DNA of 64,000 nt from Phycisphaerales bacterium (GCA_020639115.1 JACKHG010000002.1:310001-374000), one strand, 5' to 3'; positions 17,477 to 26,322 are shown, numbered from the stretch's first letter. The notes: generated by a model from the letters alone, not told the origin. A program made the numbers and translations.

Positions 17477-17490
17477 CGCCCCGCGGGGCG
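17477..17490. promoter_or_regulatory. Perfect 14-bp palindrome between divergent genes
   Basis: CGCCCCGCGGGGCG is self-complementary over its full length. It lies in the 205-bp space between the divergent genes at 17414 (minus) and 17620 (plus), so it could be an operator. It is G/C-only in a G/C-rich genome, so chance is possible. Confidence 0.25.
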
Positions 17491-17619
17491 CGTGTCAAAC
17501 CCGGCGAGGCGGGGAAAGCCGGGTAAGTCCGCCTGGCTTGCCGGACCGGCAGTGGTCGCGGCGGCGAACTTGCGATATCATGCCGGCGGGTCACATAACG
17601 TCGCGGAAGTCTCCGGGCG

Positions 17620-19215
17620 ATGCAACGCTGCTGCTCCATCATGTTCTGGGTCGCCGTCACCGCCGCGCCGGTCGTCGTTTGGGCGCACGAGACCGACCAG
17701 TACAGCGTCCCGGTCGGGCGCGAGTACGCGGAGCTGGGCCCGTACTTTTCCGACGGGTATCGCCAGGTGCTGATCCAGGCGGCAGCGACGCTGAACGGGC
17801 AGATCGCCGCGACGCTGCGCGACGGACAGCCGACGGCGGCCACCGAGCGGTTCTATGCGCCGGCCTACGTGGCGAGCACCTTCTATCATGCCATTCCGTT
17901 GTGGGTGGACTGGGTCGAGCCGATCGAGTCGCGGCTCCTGGCGCCGCAGCAGCGGGCGCGCTTTCCGGGGCTGCTGACGGTCTACCATCCGCCCTCCTGG
18001 ATTTACCATCATTGGATGCTGCTGCTGGACCCGACGAAGCTGCCGCGGCTCGTGCGGTGCGGAACGATCACGGTCAACGGCGTGGAGATCGGCACCGACA
18101 AGCTGATGCACTTCGCGCACATGGGCCAGTGCTACGTGCAGGTGTACTACCGGGCGCGGGGCGAGGGGAAGAGCGTCGAGCAGGCGATGCAGGCGGCCGT
18201 CGACCTGGGGACGGGGCCGAACCCGTTCCTGTCGGAGGCGACGTGGCTCGGGCTGATGTCGACCGGGGTCTGGTCGAATTCGGATCTCGCGGTGAACTAC
18301 GTCGGCATGCTCTTTTTCCGCAACCTGACCGAGACGGTGCGCGTGCACGGCGAGAACCTGCCGCCGATGCTGGTGCGCGAGGGCAGCTTCTGGCGTGTGA
18401 GCGCGCGGGGGATGCACGATCGGGCGCTCTTCAGCCGCTACGTGTCGGGTCACTGGAACGAGGTGTTCAATCCGAACGTTTACGCGCCGCTGATGGATGG
18501 ATGCGTGCGCGACGAGATTCGCAAGCGGTGCAACATCGTGACCGACTGGTACCGCGACCGGCATCTGCGGCTGCGGCGCAAGGCTGATTTCCTGCAGCGG
18601 ATGGAGGAGTTGTCGACGTACTACGGTGCGGACTACGGTTATCGGGGTGATCCGGCGGAGCTGGTGAGCGTGGTGACGGTGTGTCCGTTGCCGGACGAGT
18701 TGCCGGACGAAGATGGTCCGGGGGATGCGCTGGGCCGGACGGAGCTGTGGTGGGCGGCAGGCGACGGTGACGTGGACGCCTTGACCCGCGCGTTGACCGA
18801 CGGTGCGGATGTGAACGCGGCGGATATCGACGGTGAGACGCCACTGCATGCGGCGGCCCGCGGCGGGCATGCGTCGGCGATTGCGCGGCTGGCAGCCGCG
18901 GGTGTGGACGTCAACGCGCGGGCGCTGTATGGCACGACGCCGTTGCACGTGGCGGCGCGGATGGGGCACGCGGCGGCTGTCGAGGCGTTGCTGGCGGCGG
19001 GTGCAGACGCGAACGTTGCGGACGACTTCGGCGTGACGCCGCTGGAGGGGGCGGGTGTGCACGGCTACCGCGCGGTGGTGGAGAACCTTATGGCCGGCGG
19101 TGCGCAGGTCGATGCGGCCCGACGGGACGGGGTCGCGTTGTCGGAGCGGGTTCGGCGGGCGGGTCATGCCGACCTGGCGGGTTGGCTCGCCGCCCACGAG
19201 GTGCCGGCGCCATGA
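17620..19215 (+). CDS. Secreted protein with unknown N-terminal domain and C-terminal ankyrin repeats
   Basis: The 531-residue product has a signal peptide cleaved probably after VWA (residue 22). Residues about 25-350 form a domain rich in aromatic residues (for example HPPSWIYHHW in altered order, and HFAHMGQCYVQVYY) that I do not recognise. Residues about 365-530 contain four to five ankyrin repeats with the consensus GETPLHAAARGGHAxAIxxLxxAGxDVN. Bacterial ankyrin arrays bind proteins in the envelope or host cells; nothing shows which applies here. The stop overlaps the ATG of the following lipoprotein gene by 4 bases, so the two are translationally coupled. Confidence 0.78.
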   Translation: MQRCCSIMFWVAVTAAPVVVWAHETDQYSVPVGREYAELGPYFSDGYRQVLIQAAATLNGQIAATLRDGQPTAATERFYAPAYVASTFYHAIPLWVDWVEPIESRLLAPQQRARFPGLLTVYHPPSWIYHHWMLLLDPTKLPRLVRCGTITVNGVEIGTDKLMHFAHMGQCYVQVYYRARGEGKSVEQAMQAAVDLGTGPNPFLSEATWLGLMSTGVWSNSDLAVNYVGMLFFRNLTETVRVHGENLPPMLVREGSFWRVSARGMHDRALFSRYVSGHWNEVFNPNVYAPLMDGCVRDEIRKRCNIVTDWYRDRHLRLRRKADFLQRMEELSTYYGADYGYRGDPAELVSVVTVCPLPDELPDEDGPGDALGRTELWWAAGDGDVDALTRALTDGADVNAADIDGETPLHAAARGGHASAIARLAAAGVDVNARALYGTTPLHVAARMGHAAAVEALLAAGADANVADDFGVTPLEGAGVHGYRAVVENLMAGGAQVDAARRDGVALSERVRRAGHADLAGWLAAHEVPAP

Positions 19216-20030
19216 CGCGACGAACGGACGGACGACGGTTGATGCTGCCAGCCGTTGCGCTGGTTGCGGCGGCGTTCCTGGCGGGATGTGGTCAGCGCCG
19301 GCCGCTGGCGGCGTGGCGGACGAACGTCGAGCGGTACGTGCAGATGCACGGCGGCGATCCAGCCGCGATGGGGCGGCTGCGTGACGTGCAGGCGCGGCAC
19401 ACGTTGCGGCCGGCGCGGATCGAGGTGGGCGCGCTCGACGTGCCGGGCCCGGCGGGCCGGATGCGCGACGTTCACGGCGTGCTGGTGGGGCTGACGGCAT
19501 GGGGCGGGCACCGGTGGCAGGTGTTTCTCGTGGGAATCAACGAGCGGTCGGGGAGCCGGTTGCGGCGGATCGTAGACGTGCGGGTGGTGGCGGTGCACTG
19601 GGAGGACGGGGAAGCGGTTTGGCTGACGGGTTCGCGGGACCGGTACGCGTTGCGGCGTTACGTGGGTCGGCGGCGTGCGGGTGATCGAGTGGTGGCGTTT
19701 CCCGGGCCGGCTGACGCGTTTACGCTGGCGATGAAGGGCAGCGTGCTCGCCGTGACCGAGCGGGTCAGCGGCGCGGCGTGGATGCTCGACACGGCTGAGG
19801 AGCGCGAGCATCGCACGGGTGATGATCGTGGCGAGGAGGACGATGCGGAGCCGCGGCGGTCAGCGGGTCTGTCCGCTGCCGGTGACGACGTAGCGCTGGG
19901 TGGTCAGTTCCTCGAGGCCCATCGGGCCGTAGGCGTGGATCTTCGACGTGCTGATGCCGATTTCCGCGCCGAGGCCGAGCTGGAAGCCGTCGTTGAAGCG
20001 GGTGCTCGCGTTGGTGAGCACACAGGATGA
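19212..20030 (+). CDS. Putative lipoprotein, 3' end running into proA
   Basis: It starts at the ATG at 19212, overlapping the stop of the ankyrin gene (ATGA). Residues 1-26 form a lipoprotein signal peptide with lipobox LAGC (Cys26). The following 170 or so residues look real (for example GGHRWQVFLVGINERSG) but match no family I know. From about 19860 the frame runs antisense to proA for 171 bases and its residues become the noise expected of a shadow frame, so the true C-terminus may be earlier if an indel hides the stop, or the genes genuinely overlap tail to tail. It probably works with the ankyrin protein. Confidence 0.6.
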   Translation: MTRRTDGRRLMLPAVALVAAAFLAGCGQRRPLAAWRTNVERYVQMHGGDPAAMGRLRDVQARHTLRPARIEVGALDVPGPAGRMRDVHGVLVGLTAWGGHRWQVFLVGINERSGSRLRRIVDVRVVAVHWEDGEAVWLTGSRDRYALRRYVGRRRAGDRVVAFPGPADAFTLAMKGSVLAVTERVSGAAWMLDTAEEREHRTGDDRGEEDDAEPRRSAGLSAAGDDVALGGQFLEAHRAVGVDLRRADADFRAEAELEAVVEAGARVGEHTG

Positions 20031-21107
20031 GCCGACCCCCGCGATGAAGCGCGCCTGCCGGTCGGGGTTTTCACTGATGATGGCGTCGGTGTGGTTGGAA
20101 CCGTAGCGCTGGATGTGCGCGATCGCGGCGTCCGCGTCGGGGACGACCTTGAGCGCGACGATCATGTCGAGGAACTCGTGGCCCCAGTCGTCGTCGGCGG
20201 CGGCGTGGGCCTCGGGCGCAAGCTTGCGCACCGCGTCATCCCCGCGAACTTCGACCCCGGCGGTGGTGTAGCGCTGGACGAGTTCCGGGATCAGGTCGGC
20301 GGCGCAGGCCTGGTGGACGAGCACGCACTCGGTGGCGTTGCAGGTAGCGGGGGCGGAGGTCTTGCCGGTCACGCAGATGGCCAGGGCCTTGTCGCGGTCA
20401 GCGAATTCATCGACGTACACGTGGCACACGCCGTGGAAGTGCTGGACCATGGGCATGCGCGCGTGCTCGTGGACGAAGCGGATCAGTTCCGTGCCGCCGC
20501 GGGGGATGACCAGGTCGATGTACTCGCTGAGGGTGAGCAGGTGGCGCATCTCGTCGCGATCGGACGAGGTGATCACTTCGACCGCAGCCTCGGGCAGGTG
20601 GTGGTCGTGAAGGACGGCGCGGGCGGCGTCGGCGAGCAGGGCGTTGGAGTGGGCCGCCTCCCGTCCTCCCTTGAGAAAACAGGCATTACCGGCCTTGAAG
20701 CACAGGGCGAACGCGTCGATGGTGACGTTGGGGCGGGCCTCGTAGATCATGGCGATCACGCCGAGGGGGACGCGCACCTTGCGGACCGCGAGTCCGGAGG
20801 GCGTGGTGTATTCCTTGACCACGGCGCCGACGGGGTCGGGCAGGTCGGCGACCTGCCTAAGGCCGGCGATCATCTGGTCGAGTCCCTGGGGGGTGATCTC
20901 CAGGCGGCGGAGCTTGGGGCCGGGCAGGCCGGCGGCGCGGGCGGCGTCCATGTCGGCGCGGTTGGCGGCGAAAACCTCGTCGCGGCGCGTGGCGAGGGCG
21001 GCGGCGAGGTCGCGGAGGACCTGGTTCTTGGTCGCGGTGTCGACGGAGGCGAGCCGGTTGGCAGCCGCCCGCGCGGCGCGGGCCTTGGTCTCGATGGCGG
21101 TCATCAT
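19860..21107 (-). CDS. proA: Gamma-glutamyl phosphate reductase
   Basis: The 415-residue product reduces gamma-glutamyl phosphate to glutamate semialdehyde with NADPH, the second step of proline synthesis. Family landmarks are visible: VRVPLGVIAMIYEARPNVT, ALCFKAGNACFLKGG, VIPRGG, and the catalytic cysteine Cys256 in SAPATCNATE. The length equals that of typical ProA. Two ATGs in tandem (21107, 21104) are possible starts. It follows proB by 13 bases on the same strand, forming a proBA operon. Confidence 0.96.
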   Translation of the reverse strand: MMTAIETKARAARAAANRLASVDTATKNQVLRDLAAALATRRDEVFAANRADMDAARAAGLPGPKLRRLEITPQGLDQMIAGLRQVADLPDPVGAVVKEYTTPSGLAVRKVRVPLGVIAMIYEARPNVTIDAFALCFKAGNACFLKGGREAAHSNALLADAARAVLHDHHLPEAAVEVITSSDRDEMRHLLTLSEYIDLVIPRGGTELIRFVHEHARMPMVQHFHGVCHVYVDEFADRDKALAICVTGKTSAPATCNATECVLVHQACAADLIPELVQRYTTAGVEVRGDDAVRKLAPEAHAAADDDWGHEFLDMIVALKVVPDADAAIAHIQRYGSNHTDAIISENPDRQARFIAGVGSSCVLTNASTRFNDGFQLGLGAEIGISTSKIHAYGPMGLEELTTQRYVVTGSGQTR

Positions 21108-21120
21108 GTCAAACCCAATG

Positions 21121-22242
21121 CTATGATTTCTCTATAACCATGTCGTTGCGATGGACGATCTCGTCGACGTAGCGGTACCCGAGGATCTGGGGCAGTTCGG
21201 CGCCCTTGCAGCCGCGGACGCGGTCGATCTCGTCGGAGGCGTAGGACACCAGCCCGCGGGCGAACGGCTCGCCGGCGGCGTCGCAGATGCGCACGACGGC
21301 CCCGGAGGCGAAGCGGCCCTCGACGCGCACGATGCCGGCGGGCAGCAGGCTCGCCTTGCGCTCGACGAGTGCGCGGCGGGCCCCGTCGTCGACGAGCAGG
21401 CTGCCGCGGGCGCGGGTGGCGGTGGCGAGCCAGCGGCGGCGCGGGTCGAGGCGGCGGGTGCGGGGCTCGAAGAGGGTGCCGACTTCCTCGCCGGAGATGA
21501 GCGTGCGGAGCACGCCCTTGCGGGTGCCGGGTGCGATGATTGCGGGCACGCCGGAGCGGCCGACGAGCGCGGCGGCTGCCACTTTGGTGGCCATGCCGCC
21601 GATGCCGGTGGCGCTCTTGCCGCGGGCGACGTGCGTCGAGACTTCGTCGTCGGCGGCGACGAGGGGGATCACGGGTCCGTCGAGTCCGCCGCGGCGCAGG
21701 CCGTCGACGACGGTGAGCATGATGAGCAGGTCGGCGGAGACGAGCAGGGTGACGAGGGCCGAGAGGTGGTCATTGTCGCCCATCTTGATCTCGTCGTAGG
21801 ACACGCTGTCGTTTTCATTGACGATGGGGACGACGCCGTGGTGCAGGAGGTTCTGCAGCGTGTGGCGGGCGTTGAGGTAGCGGGTGCGGTGGTCGAGGTC
21901 GTCGGCGGTGAGCAGCACCTGGGCGACGGCGACGCGTTCCTTGCGGAAGGCTTCGGCCCAGGCGGCCATGAGGATCTGCTGGCCGACGGCGGCTGCCGCC
22001 TGCTTGTCGACGATCGCCTTGGGCATGCTGGAAAGACCAAGGGGCTGGAGCCCGGAGGCGACGGCCCCGCTGCTGACGATGATCACGCGGCGGCCGGTGC
22101 GGCGCAGTTCGGCGATCTCGGCGCCGAGGCGGGCGAGCGCCGGGCGGTGGAGGCGGCCGTCGCGGGTGAGGACGGCGCTGCCGATCTTGACGACGACGAC
22201 GCGGGCGGGGTCGAGGTAGCGTTGGCGCAGCGGCTCCGGCAC
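21121..22242 (-). CDS. proB: Glutamate 5-kinase
   Basis: This 373-residue enzyme phosphorylates glutamate with ATP, the first and normally feedback-controlled step of proline synthesis. Motifs include VVVKIGSAVLT, IIVSSGAVASGL, VPIVNENDSVS and GTGGM-like GIGGMATKVAAA; a PUA domain fills the last 90 residues. No ATG lies near the expected N-terminus; the GTG at 22242, with GGAG about 10 bases upstream, gives the family's usual length. The much longer frame to 23463 is a shadow of fbp. The gene diverges from fbp; the leader between the two starts is 168 bases. Confidence 0.93.
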   Translation of the reverse strand: MPEPLRQRYLDPARVVVVKIGSAVLTRDGRLHRPALARLGAEIAELRRTGRRVIIVSSGAVASGLQPLGLSSMPKAIVDKQAAAAVGQQILMAAWAEAFRKERVAVAQVLLTADDLDHRTRYLNARHTLQNLLHHGVVPIVNENDSVSYDEIKMGDNDHLSALVTLLVSADLLIMLTVVDGLRRGGLDGPVIPLVAADDEVSTHVARGKSATGIGGMATKVAAAALVGRSGVPAIIAPGTRKGVLRTLISGEEVGTLFEPRTRRLDPRRRWLATATRARGSLLVDDGARRALVERKASLLPAGIVRVEGRFASGAVVRICDAAGEPFARGLVSYASDEIDRVRGCKGAELPQILGYRYVDEIVHRNDMVIEKS

Positions 22243-22410
22243 CGGAGGGGCTCCGTGGGGACATGCCGGATACCACTCCGGCGCAGCGGGAGAGGGTAGC
22301 GTAAACACCCCGTCATGACCATAGCGGTCGGCTTGAAATGGGCGTGCGCCTGCGATACCGTGGCCCCAACGTCTCCTGTCCGGCCAGAGCAGCACCACGG
22401 AGCCACGTAC

Positions 22411-23418
22411 ATGACGCCCCGCGCCCATCCCCGGAACATCACCACCGTCGCCCAGCACATCATCGAGCAGCAGCGCGCCCACCCGACGGCGACCGGCCAG
22501 TTCAGTTGGCTGCTGAGCGGCATCACCCTGGCGACGAAGATCATCGAGTCGTACGTGCGCCGGGCGGGCATCGCCAACGTCTTCGGGGGGACGGGCGACG
22601 AGAACGTGCAGGGCGAGCAGGTGCAGAAGCTGGACGTGATCGCCAACGAGACGATCAAGCGCTGCTTGGGTTATCGCGGCAACATCGGCATCCTCGTGTC
22701 GGAGGAAGAGGACGAGCCGCGGGTGATCCAGAATCTCAAGGGCGACGGCCGCTACGTGGTGCTGTTCGATCCGCTCGACGGGTCGAGCAACATCGACGTG
22801 AACGTCTCGATCGGCACGATCTTCTCGGTGCTGGCCAAGCGCGACGACGTGTGGCCGGGCGAGGGGCCGGAGAAGCACGTGCTCCAGCCGGGGCTCAAGC
22901 AGTTGGCGGCGGGCTACGTCGTCTACGGCAGCAGCACGGTGCTGGCGTACACGACGGGCGACGGCGTGCACATGTTCACGCTCAATCCCGACATCGGCGC
23001 CTTCGTGCTCCACCAGGAGCGCGTGACCATGCCCGACAAAGGGAAAACCTACAGCGTCAACGAGGCGTACCGGGCGAGTTTTCCCGACGGCGTGCAGCGG
23101 TACCTCGACTGGGCCAAGGGGGAGAACTACTCGCTGCGCTACATCGGGTCGCTGGTCGCGGATTTCCATCGCACGCTGCTGCGGGGTGGTGTTTTTCTCT
23201 ACCCGCCGACGAAGAAGTCGCCGCAGGGCAAGCTGCGCCTGCTGTACGAGGCCAACCCCATGGCGTTTCTCGCGGAGCAGGCGGGCGGCGCGGCGACGGA
23301 CGGGCGTTCGCGCGTGTTGGAGAAGGTCCCGCGGGAGATGCACGAGCGCACGCCGCTGGTCATCGGCAGCCAGCAGGAGGTCGCCCGCGTGCAGGAGTTT
23401 CTGTCCGCCGGGTCGTGA
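22411..23418 (+). CDS. fbp: Fructose-1,6-bisphosphatase class I
   Basis: The 335-residue enzyme hydrolyses fructose-1,6-bisphosphate in gluconeogenesis. It carries the FBPase signature FDPLDGSSNIDVNVSIGTIF with its metal ligands, an acidic SEEEDE metal-binding loop, the substrate-site segment RYIGSLVADFHRTLLRGG, and the family ending LLYEANPMAFLAEQAGG. The ATG at 22411 gives the standard length; in-frame residues upstream to 22315 are not conserved. Divergent from proB. A rimB-like gene follows 29 bases later on the same strand but in another functional group. Confidence 0.96.
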   Translation: MTPRAHPRNITTVAQHIIEQQRAHPTATGQFSWLLSGITLATKIIESYVRRAGIANVFGGTGDENVQGEQVQKLDVIANETIKRCLGYRGNIGILVSEEEDEPRVIQNLKGDGRYVVLFDPLDGSSNIDVNVSIGTIFSVLAKRDDVWPGEGPEKHVLQPGLKQLAAGYVVYGSSTVLAYTTGDGVHMFTLNPDIGAFVLHQERVTMPDKGKTYSVNEAYRASFPDGVQRYLDWAKGENYSLRYIGSLVADFHRTLLRGGVFLYPPTKKSPQGKLRLLYEANPMAFLAEQAGGAATDGRSRVLEKVPREMHERTPLVIGSQQEVARVQEFLSAGS

Positions 23419-23447
23419 GCCCGCCGGGGGGCTGCGCTGCATCCGCC

Positions 23448-23918
23448 ATGAAGGTAACCGCACGACGTCATTCCACCGAGCCGCACATCATCGGCTGGCG
23501 CGAGTACGTGGCCCTGCCGGAATGGGGCATCGCGCACCTCGAGGCCAAGGTGGACACCGGGGCGCGGACCAGCGCCCTGCACGTGGACAACCTGGCCCGG
23601 CTCCCGGGCGAGCGGGTGAAGTTTGACGTCGTGCTCAGCCGCAAGAACCCGGCGCGGCGGGTGCCCGTCGTCGCGGACATCGTGCGGGTCACGCGGGTGC
23701 GGTCGAGTACGGGCCATCAGCAGGAGCGGTTCGTGGTGGCCACGACGATCCGGCTCGGGGGACTGCGGCGGCAGATCGAGCTGAGCCTGGTGCGGCGCGA
23801 GCAGATGATCTGCCGCATGCTGCTGGGGCGCAAGGCGCTGGTGGGGTTCCTGGTGGACGTCAACCGCAAGCACGAGCACGGCCGGCCGCAGCGCCGCAAG
23901 CGCGGGGGAGCGAGTTGA
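23448..23918 (+). CDS. RimB-like retropepsin-fold protease (PF05618 family)
   Basis: The 156-residue protein belongs to the family long called ATP-dependent zinc protease and later recognised as retropepsin-like. It has the AKVDTGARTSALH motif with the putative catalytic Asp36, and the closing MICRMLLGRKAL segment typical of the family. In Pseudomonas the homologue RimB acts with RimK, the ribosomal protein S6 glutamate ligase (family knowledge). Here the TGA overlaps the ATG of the rimK-like gene by one base (TGATG), which implies coupled translation and joint function. Confidence 0.82.
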   Translation: MKVTARRHSTEPHIIGWREYVALPEWGIAHLEAKVDTGARTSALHVDNLARLPGERVKFDVVLSRKNPARRVPVVADIVRVTRVRSSTGHQQERFVVATTIRLGGLRRQIELSLVRREQMICRMLLGRKALVGFLVDVNRKHEHGRPQRRKRGGAS

Positions 23919-25123
23919 TGAAGATCGCCGTATTGTCGCGCAGCCCGCGCTGCTACAGCACGTCGCGCCTGCGGCAGGCCGCGGAGAGCCGCGGGCACAA
24001 GATCACCGTGCTGGACACGATGAACTTCGCGATTTCGCTGGAGACGGAGTTTCCCGACCTGTACTACCGGGGCAAGCCGATGCCGCAGTTTTCGGCGGTG
24101 ATCCCGCGCATCGGCGCATCCGTCACCTACTTCGGCACCGCGGTGGTCCGGCAGTTCGAGGAGATGGGCATCTTCACCGCGAACTCGGCGATCGGCATCA
24201 CGCACTCGCGCGACAAGCTGCGCTCCCTGCAGATCCTCTCGCGGCATGACATCGGCATCCCGCATACGACGTTCGTGCGGGACCGCGAAGACGTGCTGCC
24301 GGCGATCGAGCGGCTGGGTGGCGCACCGATCATCATCAAGATCCTCGAGGGCACGCAAGGCGTCGGCGTGATCCTGGCCGAGTCCACCAAGGTCGCCGAG
24401 GCGATCATCGAGACGCTGCAGTCGGCGCGGCAGAACGTGCTCGTGCAGCGCTTCATCCGCGAGAGCCGCGGCACGGACCTACGTGCCATCGTGGTCGGCG
24501 ACCGCGTGGTGGCGGCCATGCGCCGGACGGCCCAGGGTGAGGAGTTCCGCAGCAACGTGCACCGCGGCGGTGTGGCCGAGCCGCTCGAGCTGGACGACGT
24601 GTACGAGCACACCGCGATCCGCGCGGCGCAGATCCTCGGGCTGCGCGTCGCGGGCGTGGACATGCTGGAGACCGCGGACGGGCCGCAGATCATGGAGGTC
24701 AACTCGTCGCCGGGGCTCGAGGGGATCGAGCGGGCGACGGGTATGGACGTCGCGGGCGCGATCCTGGAGTACATCGAGGACCAGGTGATGCTGCCGGACA
24801 TGGACCTGCGGCAGCGGTTGACGGTGAGCCGCGGCTACGGTGTCGGGGAGATCCCCATTCCGCGGAAGAGCGCGCTGGCCGGCAAGACGATCCAGGACGC
24901 CGAGCTGCGCGAGCAGGACATCCTGGTGCTGTCGCTGAACCGGCAGGGCACGGTGATCGCGAATCCCAACGTGTCGCGGGTCCTGGAGGTCGGGGACCGG
25001 CTGCTGTGTTTCGGCAGGCTGAACGCGATGAAGGCGCTGATTCCGCCGCGCAAGGCGCGGCGCATTCGCAAGCTGCCGCGGGGCGCGCGGAAGGACCGGA
25101 AGGCTGCGGACGCGAACGACTAG
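23918..25123 (+). CDS. rimK: RimK-family ATP-grasp glutamate ligase fused to an RCK_C (TrkA-C) domain
   Basis: The 401-residue protein starts at the ATG at 23918. Residues 1-300 match RimK: the N-terminal pre-ATP-grasp part (MKIAVLSRSPRCYSTSRL), HSRDKLRSLQILSRHDIGIP, the ATP-binding KILEGTQGVGV, and the metal-binding EVNSSPGLEGIE. RimK adds glutamate residues to the C-terminus of ribosomal protein S6. Residues about 318-385 form an extra domain (IPIPRKSALAGKTIQDAELREQ in part, then VLEVGDRLLCFG) that fits TrkA-C/RCK_C, a small-ligand sensor in K+ channels and transporters. Escherichia coli RimK lacks this. The fusion suggests control by a nucleotide or other small ligand. Confidence 0.88.
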   Translation: MKIAVLSRSPRCYSTSRLRQAAESRGHKITVLDTMNFAISLETEFPDLYYRGKPMPQFSAVIPRIGASVTYFGTAVVRQFEEMGIFTANSAIGITHSRDKLRSLQILSRHDIGIPHTTFVRDREDVLPAIERLGGAPIIIKILEGTQGVGVILAESTKVAEAIIETLQSARQNVLVQRFIRESRGTDLRAIVVGDRVVAAMRRTAQGEEFRSNVHRGGVAEPLELDDVYEHTAIRAAQILGLRVAGVDMLETADGPQIMEVNSSPGLEGIERATGMDVAGAILEYIEDQVMLPDMDLRQRLTVSRGYGVGEIPIPRKSALAGKTIQDAELREQDILVLSLNRQGTVIANPNVSRVLEVGDRLLCFGRLNAMKALIPPRKARRIRKLPRGARKDRKAADAND

Positions 25124-25157
25124 AGCAAGCGCTATTCATATGTAGCGGGCGTGCCCC
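25120..25157. repeat. Copy 2 of the 38-bp dispersed intergenic repeat
   Basis: It begins at the stop codon of the rimK-like gene (CTAGAGCAAG) and ends in GCCCC. It matches 13187-13224 at 29 of 38 positions. In this copy CGCTA and TAGCG could pair around an 8-base loop; the other copy keeps only CTA/TAG. Confidence 0.5.
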
Positions 25158-25220
25158 GATTTTCGTCGAGCACGGACCCGTACATTAACGCCACAGGTGG
25201 TTTGGGGGACGCGCTAGAGC

Positions 25221-26306
25221 ATGGCCGGACGCAACCAACTCGAATTCGGCGGGCGACGGGTCCGGCTCGGCGAGCGCCGCGACATCGACCTGATCGTGTC
25301 GCAGAGCTACGCCGGCCAGCCGGTGGTGATGCCGATCACGGTATGGCGCGCGGAGCAACCGGGGCCAACGGTTTTCGTCACGGCTGCGGTGCACGGCGAT
25401 GAGCTCAACGGCACGGGCGTCGTGCGGGCGCTGATCCTGGATTCTCCGTTCGAACTCTCGGCCGGCACGCTGGTGCTGGTGCCGGTGGTGAACATACTCG
25501 GCTTCGAACGGCACATCCGCTACCTGCCCGATCGCCGCGATCTGAACCGTGCGTTTCCGGGGTCGGCGGAGGGCAGCCTGGCCCGGCGCATCGCGCACGC
25601 GGTGTTCAGCGAGGTGGTGCAGCGGTGCGATTTCGGGATCGACCTGCACACCGCTGCGGTGCGGCGGACGAATTTTCCCAACATTCGGGCCGACCTGTCC
25701 AATGCCGCGGTGGCGCGACTGGCGAACGCGTTCGGGTGCGAGCTGATCGTGAACGGACGCGGTCCGCGGGGCTCGCTGCGCCGGGCGGCGTGCCGCGCCG
25801 GGCGGCCCACGATCATGCTCGAGGCCGGGGAGGTGTGGAAGATCGAGCCGGCGGTCGGGGAGTACGGCGTACGCGGCGTGCGCAACGTGCTCGTCGAGCT
25901 GGGCATGGTCGAGGGTGAGCGGCGCGCTCCGGCCTACCAGGTGCACATCGACGACACGACCTGGATCCGCGCGGAGGAGGGCGGCATCCTGCAGTTCCAC
26001 ATCGCGCCCGGCGACGTGGTGGAGGCGGATCAGCCCATCGCGACGAACTCCAACCTGCACGGCAAGCACCAGACCGTGCTGCGTTCGCCGGCGGACGGCA
26101 TCGTGCTGGGCATGACCACGCTGCCGGCGGTCACGCCGGGCGAGCCGGTGTGCCACCTGGCGATTCCGCGCAACGGCGTGGCCGGCGTGCGCAGCGCTCA
26201 GGCGCAGGCGAAGAGCGGCAGCCTGCATCGCCGGCTCAAGCGCGACCTCTCCACGAACGTATCGGTGTCCGACTTCGCGGATGAACCGGCGTCCGACGCT
26301 CCGTAA
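25221..26306 (+). CDS. Succinylglutamate desuccinylase / aspartoacylase family metallohydrolase
   Basis: The 361-residue protein has the zinc site of the AstE/AspA family: H58 and E61 in AAVHGDELNG, H143 in GIDLHTAA, plus NLNRAFPG-like DLNRAFPG and the putative catalytic Glu in MLEAGE. These enzymes cleave amide-linked acyl groups from amino acids such as succinylglutamate or N-acetylaspartate; the substrate here is unknown. The C-terminal part (about residues 240-330) resembles a biotinyl/lipoyl-like barrel common in this subgroup. It lies 97 bases after the rimK-like gene, and this gene neighbourhood recurs in other bacteria. It could remove glutamyl groups or trim a related product, which is inference. 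Confidence 0.85.
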   Translation: MAGRNQLEFGGRRVRLGERRDIDLIVSQSYAGQPVVMPITVWRAEQPGPTVFVTAAVHGDELNGTGVVRALILDSPFELSAGTLVLVPVVNILGFERHIRYLPDRRDLNRAFPGSAEGSLARRIAHAVFSEVVQRCDFGIDLHTAAVRRTNFPNIRADLSNAAVARLANAFGCELIVNGRGPRGSLRRAACRAGRPTIMLEAGEVWKIEPAVGEYGVRGVRNVLVELGMVEGERRAPAYQVHIDDTTWIRAEEGGILQFHIAPGDVVEADQPIATNSNLHGKHQTVLRSPADGIVLGMTTLPAVTPGEPVCHLAIPRNGVAGVRSAQAQAKSGSLHRRLKRDLSTNVSVSDFADEPASDAP

Positions 26307-26322
26307 CAGAACCGGGCGGACG

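Noticed and set aside
21121..23463. A 780-residue minus-strand frame covering proB and running through the fbp gene
   Set aside because: Only the part from 22242 down matches glutamate 5-kinase; the rest is the antisense shadow of fbp, rich in Arg, His and Val without a family pattern.
24835..25071. A minus-strand frame opposite the RCK_C part of the rimK-like gene
   Set aside because: The plus strand has the fold pattern of RCK_C and no gap in the frame, so the minus frame is a shadow.
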